Origin: Usnea hakonensis
Lineage: Eukaryota; Ascomycota; Lecanoromycetes; Lecanorales; Parmeliaceae
Length of the DNA: 64,000 nt
Direction: 5' to 3'
NCBI GenBank assembly: GCA_013423325.1
Contig: BLJB01000058.1
Coordinates: 58,165 to 122,164, forward strand
Part shown: piece by piece, positions 1 to 12,530 of the stretch
How the letters are laid out: the number at the start of each line of letters is the position of its first letter
Numbering within the stretch: the stretch's first letter is position 1
Program-made: the position numbers and the translations under genes
Notes under the pieces: generated by a model
The model's input: the letters and a program-made list of their open reading frames with translations, nothing else
Database searches by the model: none
What the model was told of the DNA's origin: nothing

Positions 1-1438
1 ATCGGTGTCATCTGTACCTGCGCACCCTCCTTCTCCAAAACCTTACAGGAGCAGCTACCCTTGTACCAAAGGATCAAATCGGGGTTTCAATCGGTTTTTA
101 GGTCCGTGGATGGGTTGAATCCAGCGAGATCGACTTCAGGATTCGAATGACAGGACTCACATCAACATGGTGATCATATCTCTTCTAACGACCGGTTGGC
201 AGGATCAATGTTAGGCGATAGAGGATACGAATTGCATGGCTGCAACTTCGTACACAACAACGAACGGGAGGGTCCAGAGGGGATAGCTACCGAAGATGGC
301 ATCCACGTAGAGAGCGAGACTCTACAGGAATGTGAGGCTAGTCATATAATCTACACAGGGCATGAGCGCATATGGGCACCAACGGAGACTGATATGGTGT
401 GATCGGCGGAGTGCATGTAATTCCTGGCAAGAAGCTGTGCGCCGAAAGCGCCCAGCAGCTTGAACACCTTGAGAAGTTTAACACGACAATAATGCTGATC
501 GAGCATACGATTTCTTCTATCCATTAAGGATTCAATCACAACACTTGACTTCGCGTTCTATAGACAGACACGGTTTCGCTTCGAGGCGTTGCGATCAGAT
601 TGCTGAGAGGTTGATTCGTCAGATTCTTTACAGGTTGAGTTGCGAAATACGACGTGAGGTTTACGAATCAAAAAGCAGATGAAAGTAGAGCCGCTAGGGT
701 CGTTATGGTCGTCGAACCTATCCTACAGAGGTACGATTCCGTCCATATCTTACTGTGTCACACCATCTAAATACTATATTCTTAAGGTGAGAAAAAGAGC
801 TTCCTTGAACGATGCTGATTCATTAAATGCACGAGGGAACTTTTTTTTTCTGTCTCCTTCTCGACGGCCGAAGGCCGCTCCAGCTTTCTTGTCATGAATA
901 CTCTTTTCCCATGCATTGCTACTGAATGGTTTCCAAAAGCTCGCGGTTGGCAGGATTTATGTCTATATCACCGGTACTGTGCTCAATTTCTCACGGCGCT
1001 GATTCAATTACGTGGCTAGATGAGTGGGTCGCATGAGTACCTACTCGGCGGGAACAACGAGCCGGCATACACTTATTAGGTACGGAGTATGTAAGGTATG
1101 CACCTCAGACACTTGCGAAGACGCGAGCGAAAACCGAGCTCGACCGACGTACTCGTATCATCCAGAAGTGAGTTAAAGCATTTTTGAGGGACGTGAAACA
1201 ATCTGATTGGCTAATTACCTTAGGTACTTCTAGATGATACGAGTACGAGAAGGGTTGAGCATGGAATTACTTTTTCCGTAAGAGAGCGAGTAATCATTGA
1301 TTTCCACGTCAATGGAGTCAAAACAATCTAGTCATATTCGCGGGTGCGAATGGGGATATCTTGCTGTCTCGCCTCCCATACTCATCCACTTCTCTTCCCA
1401 ACAAAACACATCAAACCCACCACGGTACTCGTACCATC
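1..1438. other. Intergenic, no supported gene
   Basis: The short open frames here show no recognisable family, no plausible intron pattern and no coding-like composition. The only clear structure is a 22-nt inverted repeat, annotated separately. The final ~80 bases are the probable 5' leader of the acyltransferase gene. Confidence 0.6.
1148..1247. repeat. 22-nt near-perfect inverted repeat
   Basis: The arms at 1148-1169 and 1226-1247 are reverse complements at 21 of 22 positions, with a 56-nt spacer. Transcribed RNA would fold into one hairpin. No coding frame crosses it. It could be a MITE remnant or a small-RNA precursor; the sequence does not say which. Confidence 0.7.
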
Positions 1439-2788
1439 ATGGCCCCCGCCCCCTCTCTCCTCTTCCACCCCTTCACAATCATCCTCATCGACCACCAAAT
1501 CGTCACCTTGACTGCCGCCTTCACCACTCCAAAATCCCCCCTGCGCCCCGCCCTATGCGCGCTCGTGGTAGCCGTCACCTGCACAGGTCTCGCCCAGTAT
1601 TCCAACTACACCAACGCATCAGGTAACCTCGGCAGCGCGATCACAGCCACCCCCGCCTTCGCGATACTCGTGTTTACCGACCGGTTGTTGCTGCGACGAT
1701 GGGCGTTCGAGGACCGACATTCCATTTTTCCGGCCCTATATGGCGAAAAGAAGAAGACACATGAAGATGGCCAACACATAGATGCGCCCCGACAAGAGCA
1801 AAACACGCCCACCACGGCCGATGCCACACAAGACACCGTCGGGTCCCGCATGGCCTTTGGGCTAGAAGTAGCCGGCTCAGGGCGCATGATCGACACGCCA
1901 TGGGAAGCGCGAGGCGTCGCCCCATTCGCTCCCCAGGACCCAGACTACATCCCCTCGCAGCGCTCGATCGTCGCGCGACGAACACTCGTCATACTAGCCT
2001 GCCTCATCCTCCGAGCGATGAACCTAAAAGTACTACTGAGCATCGACCCATCCTACTACGCGCCGTCCTGCGAACCCTTCTTAACGCGGCTCTCGGCGGT
2101 GACACGAGAAGAAATAGTAATGCGATTGCTGCTCGCGATTGGATTCTGGGTGGATTTATACTGCGTGCTGCAGGCCATTTTCGGCGCAAGCTCCGTCGTG
2201 TTGGCGCTTGTGAAGCCCAGCGAGATGGGCAAGCTGCGCCCGTGGTTCGGCTCGCTTGCGCACGCATACACCATCCGAGGATTCTGGGGGTGAGTCTCTG
2301 CTTTCAACATGCCCAAACAAAAAACCATTGAAAAGGGGAAACGCATAGCTAACATCCCCCCCCCCTCCTCTCCCAGAAAATTCTGGCACCAAAACTTCCG
2401 CAACAACTTCGAAGGCCCCGCAAAGTACATCACCCACTCCATCCTCCACCTACCACGCCACTCCCTCCCCGCCCGCTACACCTCCCTCTTCCTCGTCTTC
2501 TTCATCTCCGGTCTTTTGCACATCGCATCCGACATGGGCCGCAACATGCCCCCCGCGCATTCCGGCGCGTTGCGGTTTTTCTGCACGTGTGCGCTGGGCG
2601 TGATGTTCGAAGATGGGGTGCAGGAGATGTATCGGCGGTTGAACGGGGGGAAGAGTGCGGGGTTGGGGGGGAGGGTGGTGGGGTATGTGTGGGTGGGGGT
2701 GTTTTTGGGGTGGGCGACGGCGTGCTGGGCGTATCCGCAGTATAGATATTTGAGGTGGGAGGAGAAGATTTTTGGGTTTTACGTTTGA
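1439..2788 (+). CDS. MBOAT / wax-synthase-like membrane O-acyltransferase
   Basis: Predicted integral membrane acyltransferase of the fungal wax-synthase-like group (MBOAT_2), which transfers acyl or acetyl groups to alcohols, often in terpenoid or other secondary metabolism. Two exons: 1439-2289 and 2377-2788. The splice restores the diagnostic RGFWGKFWHQNFR stretch (usual form RxFWxxxWHQxxR); its His is the likely catalytic residue. Several hydrophobic segments follow, and the C terminus ends WEEKIFGFYV. Product about 420 aa, normal for the family. I chose the ATG at 1439 because it sits in CATCATGG just before a hydrophobic N terminus; an in-frame ATG at 1361 would add 26 polar residues. 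No biosynthetic backbone gene lies beside it, so the substrate is unknown. Confidence 0.85.
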
Positions 2789-3203
2789 TTGGCGTTGTTG
2801 GCTTGTCATAGAATAGGGAATGCATTGCTTGGACTTTTTCCGATGTGGAGCCTCTTTCCGATGTGAAACAGACCATGCGAAGCGGAAATGCTCGCTACCA
2901 CTTCACGGCACCATACAAGAGGCATGCTGTGTCCATAGTCAGTGTACGATTAGTCGGGCTTAAAGTCTGAGATTGGGTATGATCACTGGATGGGAACGTG
3001 ATACGATGAACTGGATTCTATGTATATTTGAATACAGAGCAGATAGTCGCAAAATGCCGCTTTAGCTGAGCTATCATCGCAGCAAGCCTCTAATGTAGAT
3101 ACACATGCTGCCATGGTACTGCCATCTAGCTACACAGCACCGCTGTAATCTACACCTGTCGAGCGCAGGAGATCTAATTCATAAGAAATGATACTCTATT
3201 ACA
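2789..3203. other. Intergenic between convergent genes
   Basis: This is the 3' flank of the acyltransferase and of the minus-strand auxilin-like gene. I see no further gene. Confidence 0.6.
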
Positions 3204-6115
3204 TCAGAGGTTATTCTCCAGCTTGAACTTCTCCCACGCTTCATTCAGCGTCGCAAACACCGCAGCGCTGATCATCTTATGCTCCGTAGTCGCCGTAGTC
3301 GATAGCTATGACAAACACATCAGCCATCATTGAATGCCCAGGGCCGAAAGAGAGAAACGCTTACCTTATCCGGATGTACCTTCGCAATCCCCTTCATGTA
3401 ATGGATCTTGACCTTGCCAGGCATCAAAAGTTCCCCCATCCCAATCTCTTTCCAGCCGCTTCCTTCCCAGAGAACGTTTTGCAAGGTCGAAAGCAACGCT
3501 CTCAAATTGTTTTCCTTGCCCAGTCGCCATTTCTTAACCCGCGAGTCCACTACATCCGCAAGCGCGAACTTCTCATCGTCTACACGGTCCGCAGCTGCAT
3601 TAGCCGCCCGCAGTCTCGAGACAGCCTTTACGGATTGAGCAGACTCAGGGGCAAGGTCTCCGAGCGCGGAAGTTTTTGGCCTGGGTTTTGGAGCGGCTGG
3701 TTTGCGCGCGACAGAAGGTTTAGATTGTGATGGCGCTGCCGCAGCTTTCTCGCATCTATTTCTTCCTGCAATACTAGTAGCGCCTCCCACACCTGCTTCC
3801 ACACAAGCCTTCCAGACTGTTCCTGCTTCAGACCATCGTTCGAGTTGTTCCAAGGCTTCAGCTTGCCGTGTCATTGCCTTCTCCCAGTAAGAAATCATCT
3901 GCTTGATGCCTTCGTCACCGCCGAGGTCTACGGTCTCCGAAGCTCCACGTGAAGGCCCAATCAGATCAAGAGCAGACTTTGTGTCAGCTATTGCAGCTTT
4001 AGGGTCACCGGTCTTAAGGTGAGAGAGAGCACGATTGGTAAGAATGGGAAGGCTTAGAGGATGGGCGGATGGCAAGGTAGTGAGGCCGGTCGAATATAGT
4101 GTTGTAGCAAGGGCATAGTCACCTCTTTTGAAAGCCAGAGTCCCTTCCTGGCGGGCTTTTGACGAGGCTTGCAGAGCGAAAGGAGAAATGGCAGGAACGC
4201 TTCGTTTGGGCGGAGGTGGACGCATCGGTATGGAAGCCAGGGTAAGCTTGACGGCTTGAGGAGCAGGCGTTGAGCGAGATGATACTGGTGGAGGCTGATG
4301 TGATGACTCAGATGAGTTGAACAGGAGATCTGGTTCCTGCTCAACAGGTGGAGGTTTGGGAGTTGTTCTCTTCCGTCGTGCCGGGCTGACGTATGCTTGA
4401 GAAGCTTCCTCCTCGATGGCTTGCCTGCTCAGCTTCGCTTTGGGGCCACGAACTGCTTGCTGTTGTATGAACTTGGGCGGAGGTATAGATTGGTCATGAG
4501 GCTCTAATGATCGTGGTGGGTGCGGCGGCGGCCTTGACAGATCTTGAAGGACACTTGCTTTCGCTCGAGAGTTTTTTGGAGGCGGACGAGAGTCAGCTTC
4601 CAGCATCAGAGCCTCGTCTGTGACATCTGGCTGCATCCGCCGTTCTGTCGATCGCTGCTGTGCTTTCCTCGCTATTCGATCATGGTCATTGGCGTCAGGA
4701 TCTCGCTGTGAAGGGTCTGGTTCTCGCGCGCCTGCTTCTGATCGCGCCTCTTTCATCCATCTAGGCTGGTTAGAGTCACTGTCTGAATTGAATTCGGCAA
4801 CAGCCTGATTCAACCGTTTCGTTCCTGTCTTCCACAAAGAATTGGCAGTCTTAAACATCTTGGTCCCAATCTCGGCTGCATACTGGGAAGGGTCTCTGTC
4901 ACCGTTCGTTGGAGATCTGCTATCATGCCGCCGCTGACTAGCTCCGTCCCGATCCTGCTCTCGCATCCAAGCTGGCTTTGCCGAGCCACCACCTGAGCTC
5001 CTCCGCCGATTATGAGTCCGTTTCGACTGTTGCTTTCTGATCTTAGCGCTTGAGGTGTCTTCTTGAGGTTGCGGTTGCGATTTCTTCCTGGCCTCTTCGT
5101 GGGCTTGGTTCAATAACCACCCAACAGCTGCCTGAACATCTGTTCCGCTTTCGGTAGCCTCGAGAGCTATTCTTGATTTCTCAGGTGTAAATCCCATGTC
5201 TACTAGCTCCGCAACTGCCCGATCCTGAGGATGTTGGGAGTTGCCGTTTCCCAGTTCTGAGGTTTTCTCTCTTCTCGGGTCCAGCTTGGGAAATTCCGAG
5301 ATGGGGCGACCTAACAGTCCTAAGACATCGTCATCCTCTGCTTCGAGTTTCTCCTTCACGACCTCTTCCTGCTTTCGCGTTTTGATGAATCCATCTGTCC
5401 CAAGCCCAAACGGGTCGTCATCAATCTCTTCGGCATGATTTCCATCGACTTCATCAAGGCCAGAAGCCGCTGAGCTGGTGAGATGATTTGAACCATTGGT
5501 ACCGGGAGATAGTGGGGGTGGAGTCATATGACTAGATTTATCGACGGGTGCCGAAGCATTGAAGGCGGAAAATAGATCAGAATCGTCGTCTACAGATGCC
5601 TTCGTTGATGGGAGTGTGGGTATTCCTGCGAAGGGTTTATTGATGATCTTCGATAGCTTATGACCCCCATACTCATTTGTGGCGGTATAAGTTGGAGGAG
5701 ATATGATTCTGTTTGGTGTAGCTCTTCCATCGCCCAATGTATCCAGAGGTTCAGCTTGCCTACTACCAAAGATCGTATCGAATTGCCTCCTCTTCTCTCC
5801 CTCTTGCTTCGCCCTTTCTTCTTGGATCTTCCTCTGTTGTTCCTGTAAAGACAAGTTCTTTGTCGATTGTTGGCCGCTAAAGGCAACCAGATTGGCAAAG
5901 CTATCATTAGCCGGCGTGGAGCCACTGCTTCTAGAGGGGCCTTTCACTGATGGTTGGCCGACACCTCCTGGCGGTGGAAAAGCGGAACTTGTGGAGCTAC
6001 CAGATGGCGGGGGCGTTGGCTTGAGAATTGGATAGTAGTTGCCGAGAGCTGGAGGGTGTTGCCGGCCTGTTGAGGGCGTCTTGGACGCCCAATCGACGCT
6101 TGACAGATCATCCAT
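3204..6115 (-). CDS. Auxilin-like clathrin-uncoating J protein (UBA-TPR-DnaJ)
   Basis: Likely orthologue of yeast Swa2 and fission yeast Ucp7, cofactors that recruit Hsp70 to strip clathrin from vesicles. Exons on the minus strand: 6115-3365 and 3305-3204, with a 59-nt intron; product 950 aa. The N-terminal half is disordered and Ser/Pro-rich, fitting clathrin-binding segments. A UBA domain lies near residues 297-345 (LVDMGFTPEKSRIALEAT) and a TPR block near 650-720 (ARQEGTLAFKRGDYALATTL). A C-terminal J domain carries the HPD motif, and the intron splits right after HPDK. The last exon supplies the helix MISAAVFATLNEAWEKFKLE, typical of auxilin J domains. I chose the ATG at 6115 (MDDLSSVDW); an in-frame ATG 57 nt upstream is possible. 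Confidence 0.92.
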
Positions 6116-7291
6116 GCTGCAAGAGGAAATTTCACCGATATGATAGCATGATGAGGAGGTGGTGGCCAACAAATGAGGAAGACCTCATGTACAAGATGAG
6201 GTGGTCTCACATGTCTCGTGTCGAGTGACCTTCTACCGAATCCCAAACCCAAACAATTTTACTCTCGTGTCTTGATGCCAAGCTTTCAGCCACAGCCGCC
6301 ACAATCTCAAAACTTTATCGACTAAGGTACGGTAGTCCGTACCGTACTTTACCTATCAGTCTACCCCTTTTGCATTCACATTTTGTCATCTCTAGAGTCT
6401 CGTGCTTCGCTCTGTACTTTCGTGTCATTGTTATTCTGAACTTACTAAGTACATCATAAAGGGATCATCTCCATAAACACCTTCGCAAGACTGACATACT
6501 ACCCGCTTTTACAGCATTTTCCCATTGCGGTGTGTCGTAATCTCTCCTATCGTTGTCTTTAATGAGTAGGATGCCAATTATGGAAAAGAATCGCACCTTT
6601 TTTTCATTTCAGTTCTACGTCTTTGATCATTTCAGTCAGACCTAGGTAATCTTCGAGAGCTGACGAGTGGAGGGGATTGGGATTCCCCTCAGCTTTGCCT
6701 CAGACCAGACACTTTTGATATCATCAGTATATCGTACACTATTAGAATGTTCTAGAAGATCCTTGGGGCGTCCTGGTTGGTACTGCTGCTGAAGGACTCG
6801 AGATGTATGACCGTAGCAGCTCACAGTGATAAGCACAAATCACCGACTTCATCTCCTATATGCATAGGAGACCGAAGTACTCCTCTAAGTTGTGTATTTA
6901 TCTAAGCCTTCAAACCATAGCCGCCAGTCATGCTGATCAATTCCGCGGCATATGCAAGCAACTCATTGGTACATCTTTTACGTACTACCGTCAGAATCAC
7001 TTGAATGTTCTTTCCACATTCGAGATTCGACCACCAGTCACCGCTTATTGAAAAGCCCCAAGATAGGTCACGCGTTAACAAGTCTTACTTACTAATGATG
7101 GTCTGTCTCTATGGCGGAAATTATGTGCCGCTTCATGAGAGCCGACAATACTCGCGCATATCCAGAAGACTCTGGGACTTATTCGCGATGCCACATCCGC
7201 TCTGGAAAATCTATATCGATTACGTTCACCTTCCCATATTCTCCTTCCCGTACATCACCACATCTGGCACCACGTGGAGAAACTTTTGAAT
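6116..7291. other. Intergenic, divergent promoter region
   Basis: This separates the auxilin-like gene from the secreted-type orphan. It holds a short perfect hairpin (GGTACGG at 6326-6332 and CCGTACC at 6337-6343, 4-nt loop). The other open frames here look random. Confidence 0.55.
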
Positions 7292-8075
7292 ATGAGAGCC
7301 GCTTTGTCACTCAAGATATTTTGGTTCTTGAATTCATTGTTTTTCATTGGCGCCGCTGGTCTCACTCTCCCTCCCAACCAAGGAATTGACGCACCAAACT
7401 CACTCACTTTTGTATCTGTCAACGCGTCGAATCCATCCAACAACCAGATATGCACTTCGTCTTTCATATGGACTGGAAGCGCTGGACCCCCCTCTGAGTT
7501 TGAAGTGGACTGCTACCGCGCATGGCAAGGTTTTCTGACAACGGACTTCGAGACCTACAAGCAAACGAGATTCGAGTTCTCCCAACTTGGGCTTACCGAT
7601 GCTTGGCCAGGTGTAGTCAAGATGGCTACTCCAAGACGGTATATCAATAGTGGGCAACCCTTTTGTCAACAGAGAAGGTCATGTTGCTGACGGAATGCTG
7701 ACCAGATTCATGTACAATCGCGCTTGTTACCATGGCAGAAGTGCCAAGAGGGATTTTGCCAATGGAACCTCGAAGACCATTTCCGCGATCAGATCTGGGA
7801 ACTTTTAGTGGCTTTCGACGTCCTGTCATCGCCGTGAGAGGAATTTGTGTGATAAAAGAGAATCGAGTTGGTTGGGCAAAGACTGGTATTTAGTTTCTGG
7901 GCTGTCAACGTCTTCTGCCTGCAACTGACATTTATTAGGCATGCACCAAAATATGGCCCTCTTGATATATGGTACGAATGCACCTATTGAGAAGATGCTG
8001 CCAAGAGGAGTAGAGCCTTCGAACTATTTGAACGCCACAACAGGGGTCGTAGTCGGGCTAGATGATGAAGCATGA
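7292..8075 (+). CDS. Small secreted-type hypothetical protein
   Basis: Function unknown. Three exons (7292-7649, 7706-7885, 7939-8075) give 224 aa. Residues 1-23 form a typical signal peptide (basic start, then FWFLNSLFFIGAAGLT). The splice at 7649/7706 makes RRYINNSCTIALVTMAEVPR, and the body continues with GILPMEPRRPFPRSDLGTF. This pattern is common in ascomycete small secreted proteins without assigned function. The first junction was chosen because it alone reaches the long open frame of exon 2; its intron is 56 nt and has a GCTGAC branch-like site. No catalytic motif is visible. Confidence 0.72.
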
Positions 8076-9282
8076 AAAGCTAATTTTGCAACGGAAAGTC
8101 AATGACCAGCACCACGTGGACGCCTCTTGTAAGGATCCCCTTATCACGATGCTGTAGGATTGAACCAAAGAATCAAAGTGGACAAGTCCAACATGGGTAC
8201 AAAGCTAGACTTGGGGGCACCGCAGAGAAAATTTGTAAAGGAAAGATCATTGTGTTAATAATTCCATATCTCCTGCACCCGATCAGAGACCAAAGCCCGT
8301 AGATAAGCATGTGTAGAGAGAGTATTCCTATCGTTCGGAAGCCCATAGAGAGAGTGTGTATACACAGAGAGCTTGGTAGGCATGGGGACGTCGCTTTCAC
8401 AGTGTATGCAAGTGGAGTGAAAGTAGCCCCAGAGGAGAGGCAGCGGAGAGATTGCGGCAGGAACTTGGCTTATATGGGTCGGCACGCTGTCCCCGTAGAT
8501 TTTCTTAGCCTTGATTGAAGCTACTGCAATCTGAGAGATGTTGATCCAACATGAAAGAAAGAGGTTTGATTGGTGAGGGAAAGATGGAAGGTAGCCCCCA
8601 ATGCTACTGGCGCCGGGGAAGGATAGTGAGCCCGAGCCGCTGGATTCAAACCTATGGATTAGTGACTACTCCATCACAAGCGAATAGCAACAAGGACTAG
8701 TCAAGAGTAATAATCCGAATCTCGTTACTTTATATTCCAATTGATCCGACCGGGATAATAAAAAATTCAAATATCCCGGGGTGTCACTGGTAGGCCGTAC
8801 CTGCATGAAGCGTGCCAACAGCATCACTTTCTGAAAGCGACCACCATGAGACCTAAGAAAGTCAATGGCCCCCCGAAAAAAAGGAGGCCAAATTGGAAAT
8901 CGAACCTCAAGTATTATTCTATACGTATTGTTGTTTAGTACCTTACATCATTTTACTTGAATTAAGCCTTCTCACTATCTCGCTCCGGCGCTTTCAGTAC
9001 CCCACACTACTTTGTTTTGTTTGTACTTTACTTACGAGTTGTACTTGGTACCAAAGTCTTTTGGGCATGGAGACTAAGGCGTTAGCCAAAGCTCCTCCCC
9101 AAATCTACCAAGCTCAAAATCTTACAACCATCCATCTCATCTGCATCTGCATCTGCATCTGCATCTGCGGTACCAATCGAATCAGATATATGCACCACCG
9201 TAAAACGCATTTACCCTGCTAATACATTCTTCGGACACAAGCCCCCCCCTCCCCCACCAATTCCTCCAATTCGTATAAAGCC
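8076..9282. other. Intergenic with small hairpin and microsatellite
   Basis: No gene is supported in this 1.2 kb. It contains an imperfect hairpin near 8653-8675 and a five-copy CATCTG repeat at 9138-9167 in the leader of the next gene. Confidence 0.55.
9138..9167 (+). repeat. (CATCTG)5 microsatellite
   Basis: Five exact tandem copies of CATCTG, about 115 nt upstream of the URC4 start codon, probably within its 5' UTR or core promoter. Confidence 0.85.
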
Positions 9283-10939
9283 ATGGGTATCTTCAATCGC
9301 AAAAACAACCCTAAAATCCTAACAAATGGCGAAATCAAGGACTCGGGATTCAGCAGTAGTAGTTTGAAGTCGCCACCACCTACCCAGACATCCCACCACA
9401 AATCCTCCTTGGTGTCTCCCTCTGCGCTCGACGTCACTCTACCGGCTGCGCCTGACCCTGCCATTGACCCTGCGGCTTATCTGAGCAGTGTATGGGCGGT
9501 CAGGGCCAGATGTCAGTTGGTCTATCAACGTGCCAAGCGGAATCAGCTAGCTCATTTCGATGTCGATGGCAGCAAATTCGGCGAGACTGCCAAATACTTG
9601 GTCTCCATCATCAAGGTAAGCCGAAGCCTTTCTGCCACTATTCTATCGGCTTACTGACATACGATGCCACAGAGAGATTACGCCCCCGATTATTCACAAA
9701 TACCCTCCCATGGCCGATGGCAACATTTCGAAGCAGGTGGACGGCCTCGTGTGGAACAGCTCATGGCAACATGGCCCAAAACAGTCGACGCACAAGAAAA
9801 GACTCGCCGTCTGATCGACCTCTTCCTCGTTTCTGTCCTACTAGATGCAGGTGCTGGAACACAATGGTCCTACAAATCAAAAGAGTCGGGCAAGGTCTAC
9901 AAGCGAAGTGAAGGATTAGCCATCGCCAGTCTGGAAATGTTCAAAGCTGGATACTTCAGCAGCGATTCGCAGGAGCCGAGTCAGGTTGACAGCCTGGGTC
10001 TGAAGCGATTGAGCATGGAGCAACTGGCCAAGGGACTACAAATCACAGAGTACAATCCGATAGCCGGACTGGAAGGGAGAGCTGGGCTGCTTTCCAGACT
10101 TGGTGATGCCCTCAAGAACTCAACACTGTTTGGCGCCGAAGGAAGACCAGGGCATATGCTAGGTATGTTATATCATCCGTGATCGTTGGACCACACTGAC
10201 AGTCGAGGATAGACTACCTTCTCTCTCATTCAACCACACAAGCCGCATCTGTTCCGGTCGTCCTGGTCCCTACCCTCTGGACGGTCCTCATGAGCGGTCT
10301 CTCGAGTGTTTGGCCCTCGTCACGAACGCAAATCGATGGTGTGTCACTCGGTGACGCTTGGCCTTGCTCGTCTATGCCTCAATCGCCACCTGGTCTCCCA
10401 TGGGAAACCATCGCCCCCTTCCATAAACTCACCCAATGGCTCTGCTACTCCCTGATGGTACCAATGAGAAGGATAATGGGCATCCACTTTGCCGGCGCCG
10501 AGCTGCTGACCGGGCTACCAGAGTACAGGAACGGGGGCTTGCTGATCGATACGGGACTTTTGACGCTCAAGGAAGAAGATGCGAAGAGGGGTTTAGCTCA
10601 ATACAGGAAGAATTCGATGCTGGAGGGACAACCTAACATGGAGGTCGTCCCACTATTCGCGACTCATGATGACGTGATTGTAGAATGGAGGGCTACTACA
10701 GTAGGATTCCTGGACGATTTGCTGGTCGAGGTCAACAGAATTCTTGGGCTAGCCGGGCCGGACAAGTTGACTCTGGCGCAAATGTTAGAGGCTGGAAGTT
10801 GGAAGGTGAGCATCGTTGGAAGGTATGCCGGATTCCATGCTGATCGCACGTATAGGGTGGACGGGAATTGGCTGAGGTCTCGAGACCGAATACCAAGGAA
10901 CCCCCTATCATGATCGTGTCTGATGGCACAGTATTTTAG
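9283..10939 (+). CDS. URC4: Uracil catabolism protein 4 (DUF1688)
   Basis: DUF1688 family member, equivalent to Lachancea URC4 and Aspergillus urg3, needed for uracil breakdown by the URC route; its exact reaction is not settled. Four exons (9283-9615, 9673-10162, 10213-10805, 10856-10939) give 499 aa. Hallmarks are IPSHGRWQHFEAGG, LLDAGAGTQWSYKSKESGK, YKRSEGLAIASLEMF, GLEGRAGLLSRLGDAL, FGAEGRPGHM, PFHKLTQWLCYSLM and GLPEYRNGGLLIDTGLLTL. The first ~55 residues are a low-complexity extension. No other URC gene (GTP-cyclohydrolase-like URC1, or a uracil phosphoribosyltransferase) is within the window, so the pathway is not clustered here. Confidence 0.93.
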
Positions 10940-11556
10940 CGCACCGGACGTGCGCACACTTTGACAAATCTCTGGAACTCTCCCTCCGTTCCTCGGACAC
11001 GTCTGATGTATCAGATGTCTGGAATGGGACGAAAATTCTCCGTGTACATTTCCGCATTAGATTTTACGACTGCCACAGAGAGCTATTCGATTCTCACAGT
11101 GATGTTACTGGTAGCATATTCTATTATGAACATACATTCACGTCGCTCTTCCACAATTTCTGTGAGCCAAGCCAATGTGCAAGGACCCTTTTCCCATACC
11201 CAGAGCGTAAGAAAATCCATGCCAAATATCCGAGTCCAAAGTAGAATCCTGTATTTGTTTTTGAGAAGCGCGGCAGGGAGGAGGGAGAAATGGAAGGAAG
11301 GTGGACGAAAAAGGTGGAAGAGCAGGAAAGATGTAGACCCCCCCCTCCCCGGCCCATACTACAACCCCAAACTCACTACCCAATCGCCAGAACCGACACC
11401 ATCAACGAAAGTCCCAATCCCACCCCATCCCACCCCGTCAAAAAGCACCCCCCTCCAACTCCAACACGACAACCCCATCCACACCCTCCCTTCACCATTC
11501 CATATATAAGATACCCAGCCACAAAACACCAGTATTCCCACCACCACACCACACCA

Positions 11557-11580
11557 CATCCATCCATCCATCCATCCATC
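11557..11580 (+). repeat. (CATC)6 microsatellite
   Basis: Six uninterrupted copies of CATC inside the low-complexity intergenic region. Confidence 0.85.
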
Positions 11581-11764
11581 AATCAAGCTACATGCCTGCC
11601 TGCCTCCCTTTCTTTCCACCGCCCCGGCCTCTCCACTCGCATGCGTACGGCATGGTACCGGTTTTAGAATATCTCAACATCAACCGCTCACAGATAGATA
11701 GATTTTTATGATATATGAGTTGAGTTATGATACGATTTGTAGGTGGTGGATGTGTTGTTTGAGA

Positions 11765-11788
11765 GATAGATAGATAGATAGATAGATA
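11765..11788 (+). repeat. (GATA)6 microsatellite
   Basis: Six uninterrupted copies of GATA. It lies over 700 nt beyond the 3' end of the minus-strand permease gene, so a role as a GATA-factor site is unlikely. Confidence 0.85.
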
Positions 11789-12530
11789 GACAGCTTAGCA
11801 GGATACTAGGAAGTGAGCTAGGTATGATCTCTGGCAATCGGTTGGGGGGGGGGGGAGAGGGGGATAGGCTAGGCTCAGGTCCCGCCCCGCTCCGCCGAGG
11901 GGATAATTTTTGAGGGGTTATGGGGGGATGGGGGTGTTGTGTATGTGGGGGTAGGGTGTGTTGTAGCTTTTTTGGTTGGATTGTGGGAAGGAGGTGGACC
12001 GAGATCTTTTATGGCGAATATTCGGATGCTAGATACTGGCGGAGAGGCGTAAAATGCAGAGAGTGTTTCATTCTTTCTTTTCTGATGATGATGTGGAGAG
12101 ATGGAGGGAGATGTCGTCGAAGAAGAAGACAGATAGATACAGGGAGGGACATACTGGAGGGAGGGAGGGTGGCAGGCTGAAGGCCGGGGATTAGGTATAT
12201 TTTCCTATAGGATGGATGGGGAGAGAAAGAGGGTTTGTTTTTTTTTTTTTTGGATGAACGGAGCGGAGGGTGATTGTCTGCGAGTTTGAGGGTCGTTGGG
12301 CGGGATGGAAGGAGTTAGGTGAGGAGATGTGGATTTAAGGGGTTTCTGGTCGGGGGCATCTTGGTTTCATGAAAAGGTGGGGGGAATGGAAGAGGTGGAG
12401 GGGGAGGGGGGAGGAAGGCCTCCGCGCACGGCCAACAAAGTACAAACTTAGCCCTTACTTCAACACCCCGTCATCTACGCCTCGACGCCCAGTCCACTCC
12501 CATATCATTCCCCAACGCTCAACTTTTGTT

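Larger units (their letters stand above)
10940..12530. other. Microsatellite-rich intergenic DNA
   Basis: A 1.6-kb stretch with strand-asymmetric C- or G-rich tracts, a (CATC)6 repeat, a (GATA)6 repeat, a G run near 11845 and a T run near 12240. Open frames here are low-complexity and I do not accept them as genes. Confidence 0.75.

Noticed and set aside
8635..8690. tRNA-like segment on the minus strand (GGTTTGAATCC resembling a B box, hairpin nearby)
   Set aside because: The B box lacks the invariant C (GGTTC), the would-be T-stem does not pair, and no acceptor stem could be built.
11124..12180. Open frames on both strands across the microsatellite region
   Set aside because: Driven by simple repeats and strand skew; no family similarity or splice logic.
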